From: Limnomonas spitsbergensis
Taxonomy: Eukaryota; Chlorophyta; Chlorophyceae; Chlamydomonadales
Reading direction: 5' to 3'
DNA length: 64,000 nucleotides
Assembly: GCA_037349105.1 (NCBI GenBank)
Contig: JAYJMM010000112.1
Span: 3,162,001-3,226,000 of the forward strand
Part shown: positions 1 through 11,374 of the stretch, one piece after another
How the letters are laid out: each line of letters starts with the position of its first letter
Numbering within the stretch: position 1 is the stretch's first letter
Notes under the pieces: model-generated
What the model saw: the letters and a program-made list of their open reading frames with translations, nothing else
What the model was told of the DNA's origin: nothing
Database searches by the model: none
Position numbers and translations under genes: made by a program

Positions 1-59
1 TGCAAAGCGAGGCGCAGCCTACTACTGGCGGCCCAAGCAACATGGCTGGCCACACCTGA

Positions 60-1010
60 GGCCACCAGCCGGAGGCCCCAGTGTAGCTGACAGAGACCGG
101 AGTGTAGCTGACAGTGGCCGCAGTGTACCCGGCAGAGACCGGAATGTGACTGACAGAGGCTGGAGTATAGCTGACAGAGGCCGGGGTGTAGCTGACAGAG
201 GCCAGAGTGTAGCTGACAGGGACCGGAGTGTACCTGACAGAGACCAGAGTGTAGCTGACATAGGCCGGAGTATAGCTGACAGAGGCCGGAGTGTAGCTGA
301 CAGAGACCAGAGTGTAGCTGACATAGGCCGGAGTATAGCTGACAGAGGCCGGAGTGTAGCTGACAGAGGCCAAAGTGTAGCTGACAGAGACCAGGGTGTA
401 GCTGACAGAGGCCGGAGTGTAGCTGACAGAGGCCAAAGTGTAGCTGACAGAGGCCGGAGTATAGCTGACAGAGGCCAGGGTGTAGCTGACAGAGACCAGG
501 GTGTAGCTGACAGAGGCCGGAGTGTAGCTGACAGTGGCCGCAGTGAACCTGGCAGAGACCGGAGTGTAGCTGACAGAGACCAGGGTGTAGCTGACAGAGG
601 CCGGAGTGTAGCTGACAGTGGCCACAGTGAACCTGGCAGGGACTGTAGCTGACCGAGACCTGAGTGTAGCTGACTGAGGCCAGAGTGTAGCTTACATAGG
701 CCGGAGTGTAGCTGACAGAGACCGGAGTGTAGCTGACATAGGCCGGAGTGTAGCTGACTGAGGCCGGGGTGTAGCTGACAGAGGCCAAAGTGTAGCTGAC
801 AGAGGCCAGAGTGTAGCTGACAGAAGCCGGAGTGTAGCTGACAGAGGCCAAAGTGTAGCTGATCGAGGCCAGAGTGTAGCTGACCGTGGCCAGAGTGTAG
901 CTGACAGAGGCACGAGTGTACCTGACAGAGGCTGGAGTGTAGCTGACCGAGACCAGGGTGTAGCTGACAGAGGCCCCAGTGCAGGTGACCGAGTCTAGGG
1001 CCCCAGGGTT
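60..1010. repeat. 21-bp tandem array
   Basis: About 45 imperfect copies of a 21-bp unit of the form GTGTAGCTGACAGAGRCCRG. Because 21 is a multiple of three, the plus strand reads as a heptapeptide repeat (VADRGRS-like) and the minus strand as another (LSATLRP-like); I treat both as incidental. It lies downstream (in gene direction) of the last CAX exon recovered, so it may be intronic or may follow that gene. The array stops near 1010; the sequence after it, CTGCAGATCAACC, recurs near 1090. Confidence 0.85.
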
Positions 1011-1165
1011 GATCTGCAGCCCTTTTTCCAGCGGGTGGCAGCTCCACACGAGCGCGCCATGCAAGCTGCAACCCGATGAAAGAAGGGGTCTGCAGATCAA
1101 CCTCGGGGCTTAGCCAAACCGCCTGAACTCCGCATGCAGGCGACCATCATAGCGTGGCCACTTAC

Positions 1166-1255
1166 GCTCAGTCGTGGCTGGCTGGCAGCCTCCTCCCCCT
1201 CCCCCCCCCCCCCATTGGGGAGGGGGGGGAGGCTGCCAGCCAGCCACGACTGAGC
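1166..1255. repeat. 90-bp near-perfect inverted repeat (hairpin)
   Basis: The arms, beginning GCTCAGTCGTGGCTGG, are identical for about 28 bp and continue into a C-run facing a G-run around the centre ATTGGGG. Diverged direct repeats containing CCTGAACTCCGCATGCAGG flank it at about 1122 and 1290. It could be a foldback/MITE-like insertion or a hairpin-driven duplication. No coding content was seen. Confidence 0.8.
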
Positions 1256-1506
1256 TAATCGGGGAAACCAGGGCGGGCTTAGCAAAGGCCCTGAACTCCG
1301 CATGCAGGTGGCGACCGTCCACTTTTGATGCATGCCAGACCATATTTTGAGGGGTGCCACCGGGCGGCCACCGCAAGGCCGTGGGGGATCAAACATGGAT
1401 AGGCCGACAACAGGCCGCCCAAGCAGCAAGCACCTTGCTGCACCAGGCCCAGCAGGCCTCAGGTTCCGATGCAGCCAAAATGCAGCTAAAGCACACAAAC
1501 GAACGT

Positions 1507-2297
1507 TAACACTGGCGGCCACCTACCCAACAACGGTAGCTGAAGCACACTAATTGTAGCTGAAGCACCACAAAGCTAACACTGGCGGCCACCTACCCAA
1601 CAACGGTAGCTGAAGCACACTAATTGTAGCTGAAGCACCACAACGTTAACACTGGCGGCCACCTACCCAACAACGGTAGCTGAAGCACACTAATTGTAGC
1701 TGAAGCACCACAAAGCTAACACTGGCGGCCACCTACCCAACAACGGTAGCTGAAGCACACTAATTGTAGCTGAAGCACCACTAAGCTAACACTGGCGGCC
1801 ACCTACCCAACAACGGTAGCTGAAGCACACTAATTGTAGCTGAAGCACCACAAAGCTAACACTGGCGGCCACCTACCCAACAACGGTAGCTGAAGCACAC
1901 TAATTGTAGCTGAAGCACCACAAAGCTAACACTGGCGGCCACCTACCCAACAACGGTAGCTGAAGCACACTAATTGTAGCTGAAGCACCACAACGTTAAC
2001 ACTGGCGGCCACCTACCCAACAACGGTAGCTGAAGCACACTAATTGTAGCTGAAGCACCACAACGTTAACACTGGCGGCCACCTACCCAACAACGGTAGC
2101 TGAAGCACACTAATTGTAGCTGAAGCACCACAAAGCTAACACTGGCGGCCACCTACCCAACAACGGTAGCTGAAGCACACTAATTGTAGCTGAAGCACCA
2201 CAACGTTAACACTGGCGGCCTCCTACCCAACCATTGTAACTGAAGCACACCAATTGTAGCTGAAGCACCAAACAACATAGCACTGGCGGCCACCTAC
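1507..2297. repeat. 70-bp tandem array in CAX intron
   Basis: Eleven to twelve copies of a 70-bp unit, with TAAC ending at 1510, 1580, 1650 and so on to 2210. Each unit contains ACTGGCGGCCACCTACCCAA. The GGCCACCTACC part matches, on the minus strand, the 5' splice site of the adjoining CAX exon (GTAGGTGGCC), so the array looks seeded at the exon boundary. Confidence 0.9.
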
Positions 2298-2363
2298 CTA
2301 ATACCAGCAGGAGGTTGGACAGGACTGAGCCGACGAGAGACGTGGCAACCACAACATACAGAC
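2298..2363 (-). CDS. CAX exon: SxLGSxLSNLLLVLG segment
   Basis: Acceptor CTCAG before GTCTGTATG, donor TTAG|GTAGG. The 66 bp encode a membrane helix ending VLSNLLLVLG, a hallmark of CAX proteins directly after the first cation-binding motif. Entry phase 1 matches the exon at 3222. It is the last CAX exon I can recognise. Confidence 0.85.
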   Translation of the reverse strand, partial: VCMLWLPRLSSAQSCPTSCWY

Positions 2364-5300
2364 CTGAGACACAGGGTTCGGTAGGTTCAGGGTTTGGGGT
2401 GGAGGGTTTGGTAGGTAAAGGGTTTGGGATTTGGGGTTCAGTGGGTAAAGGGTTTGGGGTCAAGTGTTTGGTAGGTTAAGGGTTTAGGGTTCGGTAGGTT
2501 ACGGGTTTGGGGTCCAGGTTTCGGTAGGGTAAGGGTTTGGGGTTAACAGTTTGGTGGGGTAAAGGTTAAGGGTTTAGGGAAGTAAGCGCATCTGGGTGAG
2601 TTAGGATGGGCAAGCGCAGGTGAGTGGGCGGGTGAAAACAAATGTGGATACATGATACGCCCTGGGGCGTGGAATGAGGAATTCAGCTGTTTTGCCGTGG
2701 CACTGGGCAGGCTACCGGGCGGTTGCTGCGGGGGAGGGGGAGCGCAGGGGTCGGGCGTCTGGTGTTCAAAACGTGCAGGACAAAACTGGAAAGAGGTGTC
2801 TAGCCGGTCGTTGCTCAACAGCAGCTCAGTGTACTTCACACTCACTCCCCCACACACTTTTATGGGGTTGCCCACTCTTTCTCCTAACCTTTTCATGTGT
2901 GTACACTCTTTCCCTACCGCCATTTCCAAGCGTTACACCCTACCATCTCCCTCTCTCTCTCACCCTTTCCGAGGGCCGCAATGTTGAGGAACACCTCCAT
3001 GATACTGCCATGTGTGCAGGTCGGGACTTACTACGGGCTGCCAGCTGGTCATCGATGGACAGCAGCTTGGTGTGCTGCACACTCCCTCCTTCCCACCCTT
3101 TTCGAGTGTTGCCCACTCTTTCTCTCTCAACCATTCAAATGTGTGTACACTCTTTCCCTACCACCGTTTCCAAGCCTTACACCCGACTATCTCTCTCTCT
3201 CCCTCTCTCAGTCTCTCTCACCCTTTTCGAGGGCCGCAATGCTGAGGATGACCTCGACGATATTGCCAAACGTGGCATTCAGCAGCCTGCATTGGACAAG
3301 ATTAGACGGTGAGACACACACAAATCACGGCATTAGACGTGGAACGGTGTGTGAAGTGTGAACACATCGATCGCAATGCCGAGGATGACATCGAAAATAC
3401 TGCCAAACATGGAATTCAGCTCCCTACAGCAGACACGAGAATGCAACATAACCCAGTCTAAACCCTAAACCCTGGAATTCAGCTCCCCGCAGCAGACGCG
3501 AGGAAGCAACACAACAGCGTCAAGGTAATAATTACCACTCAGCATCATATGCACATGACGGCGTGTGAAGCGTGGACACAAAACTCATGCACTGTCCAAT
3601 CCTGGTGCCTCAAGCTTCAGGCCACTGCAAACAGCCGTGGATGGAAAAGGGGGGAAACTACGCCCACACTCAACAATTACGGTATATTCACACACTGTCC
3701 ACACTTACCCATACCCTCACCCTTACCCCAGCCCTACCTATCCCTAAACTCTTAACCCTACGCCCGCAGACACCCTCCCGGACGCGACCGTCCTCTTCCA
3801 GCACTCAATCACAAGGGTTTAAGGTTTAGGGTTCTGGGTTTCAACCCTGTAACCTACGCCGTCAGGGCAAGGGCATGACTGACCCTAAGCTACGCCGTCA
3901 AGGCAAGGGCAAGGGTATGGGTTTAGGGTTCTGGGTTTCAACCCTCGATCTTACGCCTACGAGGGCAAGGGTATGACTCACCCTCCAACGATGTCTCCAA
4001 AACGAAGGGCGAGATCTGCACGAAGCAACAACCCACAAGGGATGATTCAAACGGGCAGTTACAAGTAACTCGATACATGTTGCATCAGCGAAACCAACAG
4101 ACTACGCCGACCCGTCTTTAAATAAAGAGAAGGCTTCTTCAGCACAAGCAGCAGTCAGGGCAACATGTGTTCACATTTATATCAGCATAAATCAAGGATG
4201 GTATGAATCCCTCATACTTTGATTGTTTTTATACAGTGGGACTTATATAAAGTGTCATTTATGGTTCAATTTAGGGTTATTTAGGGTTAATGGGTAAATT
4301 AATTTCAGTGGGACTTACCGTAAATGACATAGTTTTTAGAAGGGAATTAGTTGTAGACATGTTGTTGTCTCGGAAGTTCTTACATCAAGTTGACGCAACC
4401 ACCCACAGCCTTAAATATTCGTATCGGGGATTCAGGGTGACCAGCAGAACTCTACAGCATCAGACAGAAAAGCAAGACACCCAATCGGGTAACCCCCCAG
4501 CGTTCGGGGGCGTTAAGGGTTTAGGGTATGGGGATTGGGAGTTCAGGGTTTAGGGTTCAGGCGTCCAGGAACCATCTACGTACACCTGCAGGTGCGGTCT
4601 CACCCTCAGTGACGTCACCCAAGATCAGGGCCAGTGGGACGAGGGACAGCATGTTCTGCAGGCATGCAGGAGGCGAGGGTCTTGACAATGCGGGGGTCAG
4701 CGGCAGATTGTGATGACAAAGAATGATGGGGGTGAGAGACTGCATGCTCTGCAGACAGGCAGGAGGCAACACTGTACACATGCAGTACAATACAATACAA
4801 ATGCAGTACACTACATCTGCAATACAATACAAAACAATACAAGACAAATGCAGTGAATGAAGGCCAACGCAACAAACTTGGCAGACGCAGGGCGATTGCA
4901 ATGCTGACGGATTGGCATGCAGGGTTTCCCGCGGGTAAGTGGAAGAGTTTGTGCACGTGTAAGTGCAAGAGTGCGTGTATGTGTGAGTGAAAGAGTTTGT
5001 GTACGTGTGAGTGCAAGAGTGCGTGTACGTGTGAGTGAAAGAGTGTGAGTATGTGTGAGTGCAAGAGTGTGTGTACATGTGAGTGAAAGAGTGTGTGTAT
5101 GTGTGAGTGAAAGAGTGCGTGTACGTGTAAGTGAAAGAGTGTGAATATGTGTCAGTAAAAAAGTGTGTGTGCGTGTGCGTGGAAAAGTGTGTGTACGTGT
5201 GAGTGAAAGAGTGTGTGTGCGTGTGAGTGGAAGAGTGTGTGTACGTGTGAGTGGAGGGGTGTGTGTGCGTGTGAGTAGAAGAGTGTGTGTACGTGTGAGT

Positions 5301-8300
5301 GGAAGAGTGTGTGTGCGTGTGAGTGGAAGAGTGTGTGTACGTGTGAGTGGAAGAGTGTGTGTACGTGTGAGTGGAAGAGTGTGTGTACGTGTGAGTGGAA
5401 GAGTGTGTGTACGTGTGAGTGGAAGAGTGTGTGTACGTGTGAGTGAAAGAGTGTGCGTGTGTGTGAGTGAAAAAGTGTGTGTACGTGTGCGTGGAAGAGT
5501 GTGTGTACGTGTGCGTGGAAGAGTGTGTGTACGTGTGAGTGGAAGAGTGTGTGTACGTGTGAGTGGAAGAGTGTGTGTACGTGTGAGAGGAAGAGTGTGC
5601 GAACGTGTGAGTGGAAGAGTGTGTGTACGTGTGCGTGAAAGAGTGTGTGTGTGTGAGTGAAAGAGTGTGTGTACGTGTGAGTGGAAGAGTGTGTGTACGT
5701 GTGAGTGGAAGAGTGTGTGCACGTGTGAGTGGAAGAGTGTGTGTACGTGTGAGTGAAAGAGTGTGTGTGCGTGTGAGTGGAAGAGTGTGTGTACGTGTGA
5801 GTGGAAGAGTGTGTGTACGTGTGTCGTGTGAGTGGAGAAGTGTGGGTACGTGTGAGTGAAAGAGTTTGTGCACTCGGATTTTGGTGAATTATGTTTCCTC
5901 TAGCATTTGCGCATGAGTGTGTGAGCACGGAGCGTTCACCAGCAGGCTGCATCTCCAATATGGTGCGGAGCATATGCGTCTTGCGTCTTTGTGACTTCGA
6001 GCCCGGAACGTTGTTGAACGGCATATCCTTCTGTGCGTTGCAGAGCACAGGCGCTCTCAAGCATGTGTGTGTCCATGACGTTACTCCTCTGGTTAACACC
6101 ACCTCTCATGCATGTGTGTGTCCATGACGTTACTCCTCTGGTTAACACCACCTCTCATGCATGTGTGTGTCCATGACGTTACTCCTCTAGTTAACACCAC
6201 CTCTCATGCATGTGTGTGTCCATGACGTTACTCCTCTGGTTAACACCACCTCTCATGCATGTGTGTGTCCATGACGTTACTCCTCTGGTTAACACCACCT
6301 CTCATGCATGTGTGTGTCCATGACGTTACTCCTCTGGTTAACACCACCTCTCATGCATGTGTGTGTCCATGACGTTACACCTCTGGTTAACACCACCTCT
6401 CATGCATGTGTGTGTCCATGACGTTACACCTCTGGTTAACACCACCTCTCATGCATGTGTGTGTCCATGACGTTACTCCTCTGGTTAACACCACCTCTCA
6501 TGCATGTGTGTGTCCATGACGTTACTCCTCTGGTTAACACCACCTCTCATGCATGTGTGTGTCCATGACGTTACTCCTCTGGTTAACACCACCTCTCATG
6601 CATGTGTGTGTCCATGACGTTACTCCTCTGGTTAACACCACCTCTCATGCATGTGTGTGTCCATGACGTTACACCTCTGGTTAACACCACCTCTCATGCA
6701 TGTGTGTGTCCATGACGTTACACCTCTGGTTAACACCACCTCTCATGCATGTGTGTGTCCATGACGTTACTCCTCTGGTTAACACCACCTCTCATGCATG
6801 TGTGTGTCCATGACGTTACTCCTCTGGTTAACACCACCTCTCATGCATGTGTGTGTCCATGACGTTACTCCTCTGGTTAACACCACCTCTCATGCATGTG
6901 TGTGTCCATGACGTTACTCCTCTAGTTAACACCACCTCTCATGCATGTGTGTGTCCATGACGTTACTCCTCTGGTTAACACCACCTCTCATGCATGTGTG
7001 TGTCCATGACGTTACTCCTCTGGTTAACACCACCTCTCATGCATGTGTGTGTCCATGACGTTACTCCTCTGGTTAACACCACCTCTCATGCATGTGTGTG
7101 TCCATGACGTTACTCCTCTGGTTAACACCACCTCTCATGCATGTGTGTGTCCATGACGTTACTCCTCTGGTTAACACCACCTCTCATGCATGTGTGTGTC
7201 CATGACGTTACTCCTCTAGTTAACACCACCTCTCATGCATGTGTGTGTCCATGACGTTACTCCTCTGGTTAACACCACCTCTCATGCATGTGTGTGTCCA
7301 TGACGTTACTCCTCTGGTTAACACCACCTCTCATGCATGTGTGTGTCCATGACGTTACTCCTCTGGTTAACACCACCTCTCATGCATGTGTGTGTCCATG
7401 ACGTTACACCTCTGGTTAACACCACCTCTCATGCATGTGTGTGTCCATGACGTTACACCTCTGGTTAACACCACCTCTCATGCATGTGTGTGTCCATGAC
7501 GTTACTCCTCTGGTTAACACCACCTCTCATGCATGTGTGTGTCCATGACGTTACTCCTCTGGTTAACACCACCTCTCATGCATGTGTGTGTCCATGACGT
7601 TACACCTCTGGTTAACACCACCTCTCATGCATGTGTGTGTCCATGACGTTACTCCTCTGGTTAACACCACCTCTCATGCATGTGTGTGTCCATGACATTA
7701 CACCTCTGGTTAACACCACCTCTCATGCATGTGTGTGTCCATGACGTTACACCTCTGGTTAACACCACCTCTCATGCATGTGTGTGTCCATGACGTTACT
7801 CCTCTGGTTAACACCACCTCTCATGCATGTGTGTGTCAACGACGTTACTCCTCTGGTTCACACCACCTCTCATGCATGTGTGTGTCCATGACGTTACTCC
7901 TCTGGTTCACACCACCTCTCATGCATGTGTGTGTGTGTGAGATAGAGGTATGTGTTCATATTTACGGGAGTGTATCAAAAATACATGATGGGAGCTTGCC
8001 TAGTGCTACGGCTGAACGGGCGGCTCCTATAATCCACGCACCATAGGGCGTGTTAGTATTTATTTATTTATAATGCATGATGGGTAGCAGCCGCTCCTCT
8101 TCTCTCACCAGCCAGAACGTGGGCTGTGCCCCCCATCCGAGCAGCCCCGATGCCAGGCCCAAGGGGATTGCCAGCTGCAACCAGAGGGGACAGCAGGGCA
8201 GGTAAGTTAGGTGCTTACACAAACAACGGCTGCACTGAGTAGGGAGAGGAGGAAACAGAAGGAGCATATATTGCCTCATCAATACCAGTTGTCAGTAATA

Positions 8301-9415
8301 TTTCATGCCTAGTAATCGTGATTGTCACCTGCAGGTTTCACACCCGCTGTCCACACACACAAACTCTTGGAGGCAGTACGTAATTGGTGCAGCAAGCGTA
8401 CCGCCGTGCATGTACCGCCGTTCACGGCGGCACTCGATGGGTAAAGCAAGCGGGCCTCTGACACTACAGATGCTTGCCTGGGTCATGAATTTAGGTGGGA
8501 TCGATCACTGCTAACAATGTCTGCATGCGTCCATCCGCATGCAGGTATCCCTCAACCCTGAAGCAATTTTCCCACTATTTTTCCTGCGTCTTAAAAAAAA
8601 TTATTTTGGCTCCCTATGGCCTGCCCTTGGACACCGATCAGTGCTGTGATGCCAGTTGTGCAGCTAATGGTGAGGCCGATTGTGAAGCTAGTGGAGGATC
8701 AAGTTGTGGAGCCAACCGTGTGCTGCAGCTGTTGAACTGCTGGGCCACGCAGCTCCAAGCCATGCGCTGGTGGCGTGACCAGGATTCTGTGGCACGTGAT
8801 TGTGGGGACTGAGGTGCTGAATCCAAAGTACTGTTTCCATCCTGATTTGAATCGGGATCTTTGGCAAGGTTGAGGAGCGGGGTGCTGTCTCCTAAGGGTA
8901 CTCTCCTTGTACATACACCAGCGATTGATTGGTGCGCATCAGACCACCTTAAGCAGAACACGTGCACCAAGAGGCCGATGGGGACCAAGCCTTAATCAGT
9001 CTCAGACCGGCGCTGGTTCTACGCTTAGGGAATGCTGCACCAGGCCCCCACGCCTCAAGGTCGTGACGTAGCTGACTTGCAGCTGACGCAACCGCACCCT
9101 CGAATAAACAGAGTGAACCTAAGCTGGGCAAAGGGCAGTTGGTCCCACCAGAAGTAGGTTGATGTAGGAGTCGGTGCAGAGAGACCAGATGGCAAACAGG
9201 TCGTTTGCAACCCAGTTGACGTTGTAGGGACGCTCTAGAGGGAGGTCAGGTGGGTTGGCCATGGATGTCTGAGGCCTCAGCGATATGTTATGCATGGCCA
9301 GGCGCTCGTGCACCGTTCGCTCATCTGCCTCCTCCCCGAGTAGCGACTCCTTCTCGTCATCGCCTTTCTCCCCTAGACGCCTGAGCAGGATCTTCATACG
9401 CACAGTGGCCCGCAC
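2298..9415 (-). CDS. CAX: Ca2+/H+ antiporter, CAX family (partial, six exons recovered)
   Basis: Membrane antiporter that exchanges cytosolic Ca2+ for H+ at the vacuole or another acidic compartment. Exons in gene order are 9149-9415, 8109-8174, 4604-4655, 3982-4015, 3222-3286 and 2298-2363. Their phases join exactly and give about 183 residues: an acidic N-terminal segment, the first membrane helix (SYINLLL, then IPLGLASGLLGW), NMLSLVPLALILGDVTED, LALRFGDIVGG, the cation-binding repeat LLNATFGNIVEVILSIAAL, and SLVGSVLSNLLLVLG. The conserved glutamates of the TE and GNxxE motifs are present. The family normally has about 11 helices in 400-450 residues, so both the start and the C-terminal half are missing; the second half probably lies beyond base 1. 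Introns hold 24-, 49- and 70-bp arrays. Family assignment is firm; exon edges are predictions from motif and phase. Confidence 0.88.
2380..2580. repeat. Telomere-like degenerate TTTAGGG tract
   Basis: Irregular repeats of GGTTTAGGG, GGTTTGGGG and GGTAGGTTAAGGG. It sits in the intron between the CAX exons at 2298 and 3222. Similar short tracts occur at about 3440-3480, 3700-3960 and 4260-4560 in neighbouring introns. Confidence 0.8.
2830..3420 (-). repeat. Tandem copies of the CAX GNxxE exon and its intron edge
   Basis: The segment around the real exon (3222-3286) is repeated with divergence. One copy lies at about 2968-3010, keeping the donor side (IAALGKG then GTGAG). One lies at about 3374-3413, keeping the acceptor side and open in frame (NSMFGSIFDVILGIA). 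The intervening spacers, with TGTGTACACTCTTTCCCTACC, repeat at about 2900 and 3140. The copies could be decoys or alternative exons. Confidence 0.75.
3222..3286 (-). CDS. CAX exon: GNxxE cation-binding motif
   Basis: Acceptor AATGCAG before GCTGCTGAATG, donor AAAAGG|GTGAGA. It encodes LLNATFGNIVEVILSIAAL plus EKG, the first alpha-repeat of CAX with its conserved Asn and Glu. Two diverged copies of this exon flank it at about 2968-3010 and 3374-3413. Confidence 0.88.
3982..4015 (-). CDS. CAX micro-exon: DLALRFGDIVGG
   Basis: Only 34 bp. The acceptor TTCGTGCAG precedes ATCTCGCC, and the donor is GGAGG|GTGAGT. It enters in phase 1 and leaves in phase 2, exactly bridging the exons at 4604 and 3222 and completing TED-LALRFGDIVGG-LLN, the expected CAX order. 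Confidence 0.85.
4604..4655 (-). CDS. CAX exon: NMLSLVPLALILGDVTE
   Basis: Acceptor GCCTGCAG before AACATGCTG, donor GAGG|GTGAGA. The 52 bp encode the second membrane helix and the conserved TE pair. A diverged copy of its acceptor edge (GCAGAGCATGCAGTCTCTC on the minus strand) lies about 80-100 bp upstream, near 4735-4762. Confidence 0.85.
4925..5870. repeat. 24-bp tandem array
   Basis: About 39 copies of a 24-bp unit such as GTGTGTACGTGTGAGTGGAA plus GAGT, with single-base variants. It lies in the CAX intron between 4655 and 8109. It reads as HTHTHS-type octapeptides on the minus strand and CVRVSGRV on the plus strand in long open frames; these are not credible genes. Confidence 0.9.
6059..7935. 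repeat. 49-bp tandem array
   Basis: About 38 nearly identical copies of a 49-bp unit containing CATGCATGTGTGTGTCCATG, ACGTTACTCCTCTGGTTAAC and ACCACCTCT. Point variants recur (ACTCC or ACACC; CTGG or CTAG) in blocks, which suggests recent multi-unit duplication. It is inside the same CAX intron as the 24-bp array. Long uniform repeats without spacers rule out a CRISPR array. Confidence 0.95.
7960..8050. repeat. Dispersed repeat fragment, also at 2645-2720 in the other orientation
   Basis: The reverse complement of this stretch (TACGCCCT..GCGTGGA.. GCCGTAGCACTAGGCAAGCT) resembles 2645-2720 (TACGCCCTGGGGCGTGGA.. GCCGTGGCACTGGGCAGGCT). Both are intronic. No coding capacity was seen. Confidence 0.5.
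8109..8174 (-). CDS. CAX exon: IPLGLASGLLGWGAQPTFWL
   Basis: Acceptor TCTGGTTGCAG before CTGGCAATC, donor CTG|GTGAGA. The 66 bp are phase 0 at both ends and encode the rest of the first conserved helix. The family usually reads VPIGIAAxxLGWxPxxxFWLN here. Confidence 0.82.
8175..9148. other. CAX intron, mostly unique sequence with a dispersed-repeat fragment
   Basis: Between the two first CAX exons. It contains a fragment of dispersed family B (about 8965-9090: TCAGCTACGTCACGACC.. AAGGCTTGGTCCCCATCGGCC on the minus strand). I see no exon in it. Confidence 0.5.
9149..9415 (-). CDS. CAX exon: N-terminal region and first helix
   Basis: Acceptor CACCCAG before GTGCGGGCC, donor CTTCTG|GTGGGA. The 267 bp are phase 0 at both ends and encode 89 residues. 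An acidic, Lys/Arg-rich stretch (GEKGDDEKESLLGEEADERT) precedes a segment ending IWSLCTDSYINLLL. An ATG at 9436 just upstream is in frame, but the acceptor suggests an internal exon. The N-terminal part is not conserved in the family. Confidence 0.65.
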
Positions 9416-11374
9416 CTGGGTGGGACCGAGGGGCATTGTTCAGGGACGCGACAACTCATTAACTGGCAGTTGGGAAGCGTCATTTCTTTTCCAATTTCGT
9501 TTTCAATTTCATTTGTGGGAGTCTACAATCTATCCGTGCATTTGAAAGGGTAGGCCCCACATACCGCGATCAGTGCCCGTGTCATGCTCTTTGATGTCAT
9601 GCTAGTTTGCGGATGTGCAAACAAGAGTCAACACCAAGTTGAACCCGCAATCAGTCAATATCAAGCGCTATCAACTGGTGTAGGCCTGTGCATCGGGATG
9701 ATCGGGTATATGGGTGTGGGGTGCCGAAACCTGAAAGGCATGCCGCTCTGCCACCAGGGTTTGCCATGCGGAGAGTGCCATCGTAGCACCATCGTTACAT
9801 CGACAGGCATCTTCCTCTAACTGTCTGCAAGCGGCGTCGTTCGTGGTTGGTGATACATTTTGTGTTCCCTGTATCTTGAGCAGCTTACATAGCGAAGATG
9901 AGAAGGGGACTGGTCCGAGTTCTGCAGCAGGCTGGTGAGCTGCTTTCTCAATGCGACTATGATAAGATGTGGATGATGATTAAGTGCATGATGCCATCTC
10001 ACTAGCATGTGTTCTTCGCCCTGCAACATCCCTCTCGCACCTGGCATTCTCTGGACCCCTGGACCTTATTATATGTATTGCATACATGATATCCGATCGC
10101 ATTTCAGCTCTCCCAATGAAATGAATGACCGCCGATGTTGATGTTGATGATGATCAAGTTGGTCGTAGACGCTAAAAGCTCCTATTTTTCTGGTTTGTTA
10201 CAACTTAGGTGCGGCGTCCAATGGCGCAGTCCAGTCCGAGGTGCGCTATGCCATCCCGGTTAATGTTGTTTGCAAACTTTTTGCACTGCTCTGCCATCGC
10301 TCCCCTCACGGCTTGTAACATGAAACAATGTGGAAGATCTCATCGCTCAATTTACTTTGCAGTCGGTGGCTGCTGGCCCGGCTATGGCAGCTTGGTCGAG
10401 GTCGATGAGCAGCCATCCCGAGACTCCGATGTCCAAATTCATGCCCGCAATTGCTGCCATCCCTAGGCAGACTTTCAACGCTCTGGTCGGATTCACAGGT
10501 GTGTTCGTCGCTGTCCTCCTCTTTTGTCCCCTCCCTAGTCATGGGGGAGGCACATCGATTCCGGGTCACTGGTGTCCATCACCTCGCTGCTTGTTCGATG
10601 TGAACCCATGTGGGGCCATTGCATGTCATATGGCTTGAGCGCTGATAAGGGGTCCTGGTGGTGGATCAGCCATCACGAACGTCTCGGCAGAGTCTTTCCT
10701 GGCCTGGCTGCGGGACCCTGCGACATGAGTCCATCTGGGAATGCCCTGCCTTGGCCTATTGGCTGTAAACTAGGGCCCTGGCAAGCCATGCTTGGCTGGA
10801 TCCGCATGTTATGATCCGTCAGGCTTCGCCTTCAAGCCCTGCAAACGGGCAACCTTGGAATGCCGAAACCTGGCCCACCAGCCCTAGTCTACGGTCTCAT
10901 CACACTTCGCATGACTGGCTCTGAAAGGGATGGCTCGCCAGCTTCGTCGGCATGGTGTGAAACTTTCTGGAATGCCACAATCCTGCCTATTGGCTCCAGG
11001 TCCCGGAAACTAGGCATGGCTGGTTCTGAAGGAAATGGGCCGTCAGGCCCTCAGCCTGCGGCGTCGGCAGAGCCCCTGCATGAGGAACAGAGCCATACTG
11101 CGATAATAATGGAGAGCCGTGGATGCTAGATTACGAGACAGACTTGGGGGTGGCAAAGCCCTCATGCTGGCCGATGACGAGGACAATGGTGGCAGTCATG
11201 TGTTCCTTCTGGCGACGTCAGCCATCCACATGGTAGCCCTTTGAGAATCTGCACTCCAAGTTGCAACCTCACGCCATAAAATTGTTAGCAGACAAGATCA
11301 TGGTGAGAGCAGCCTCTTAAGAAAATACAACGCCCCTTCCCCCGTTGTTTTGACCCTTACTGTGCCACTCGCAG
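9416..11374. other. Region between the CAX gene (minus) and helical-repeat gene (plus)
   Basis: No recognisable gene. The missing first exons of both flanking genes may be here. A minus-strand open stretch at 10306-10569, rich in Ser, Asp, Glu and His (KEEDSDEHTCESDQSVES), could be an upstream CAX exon, but no splice partner could be proved. Short imperfect repeats with GCCTATTGGCT and CCTGGCAAGCCATGCTTGGC occur at 10740-11040. Confidence 0.4.

Noticed and set aside
146..652. Asp/Arg/Ser heptad-repeat protein
   Set aside because: It derives entirely from the 21-bp array; no non-repeat sequence, start context or splice partner supports it.
4557..6102. Long His/Thr/Ser-repeat reading frames on the minus strand
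   Set aside because: They are translations of a 24-bp tandem array inside a CAX intron; several frames on both strands are open for the same reason. Only the short NMLSLVPLALILGDVTE stretch at 4604-4655 is coding.
6059..7935. CRISPR-like regular repeats
   Set aside because: Uniform 49-bp units without unique spacers in a eukaryotic intron; an ordinary minisatellite.
8930..8995. VPIGLLVHVF on the minus strand as the continuation of the first CAX helix
   Set aside because: The phase does not fit the 9149 donor, and AAGGCTTGGTCCCCATCGGCC is a fragment of dispersed family B. The exon at 8109-8174 fits in phase and sequence.
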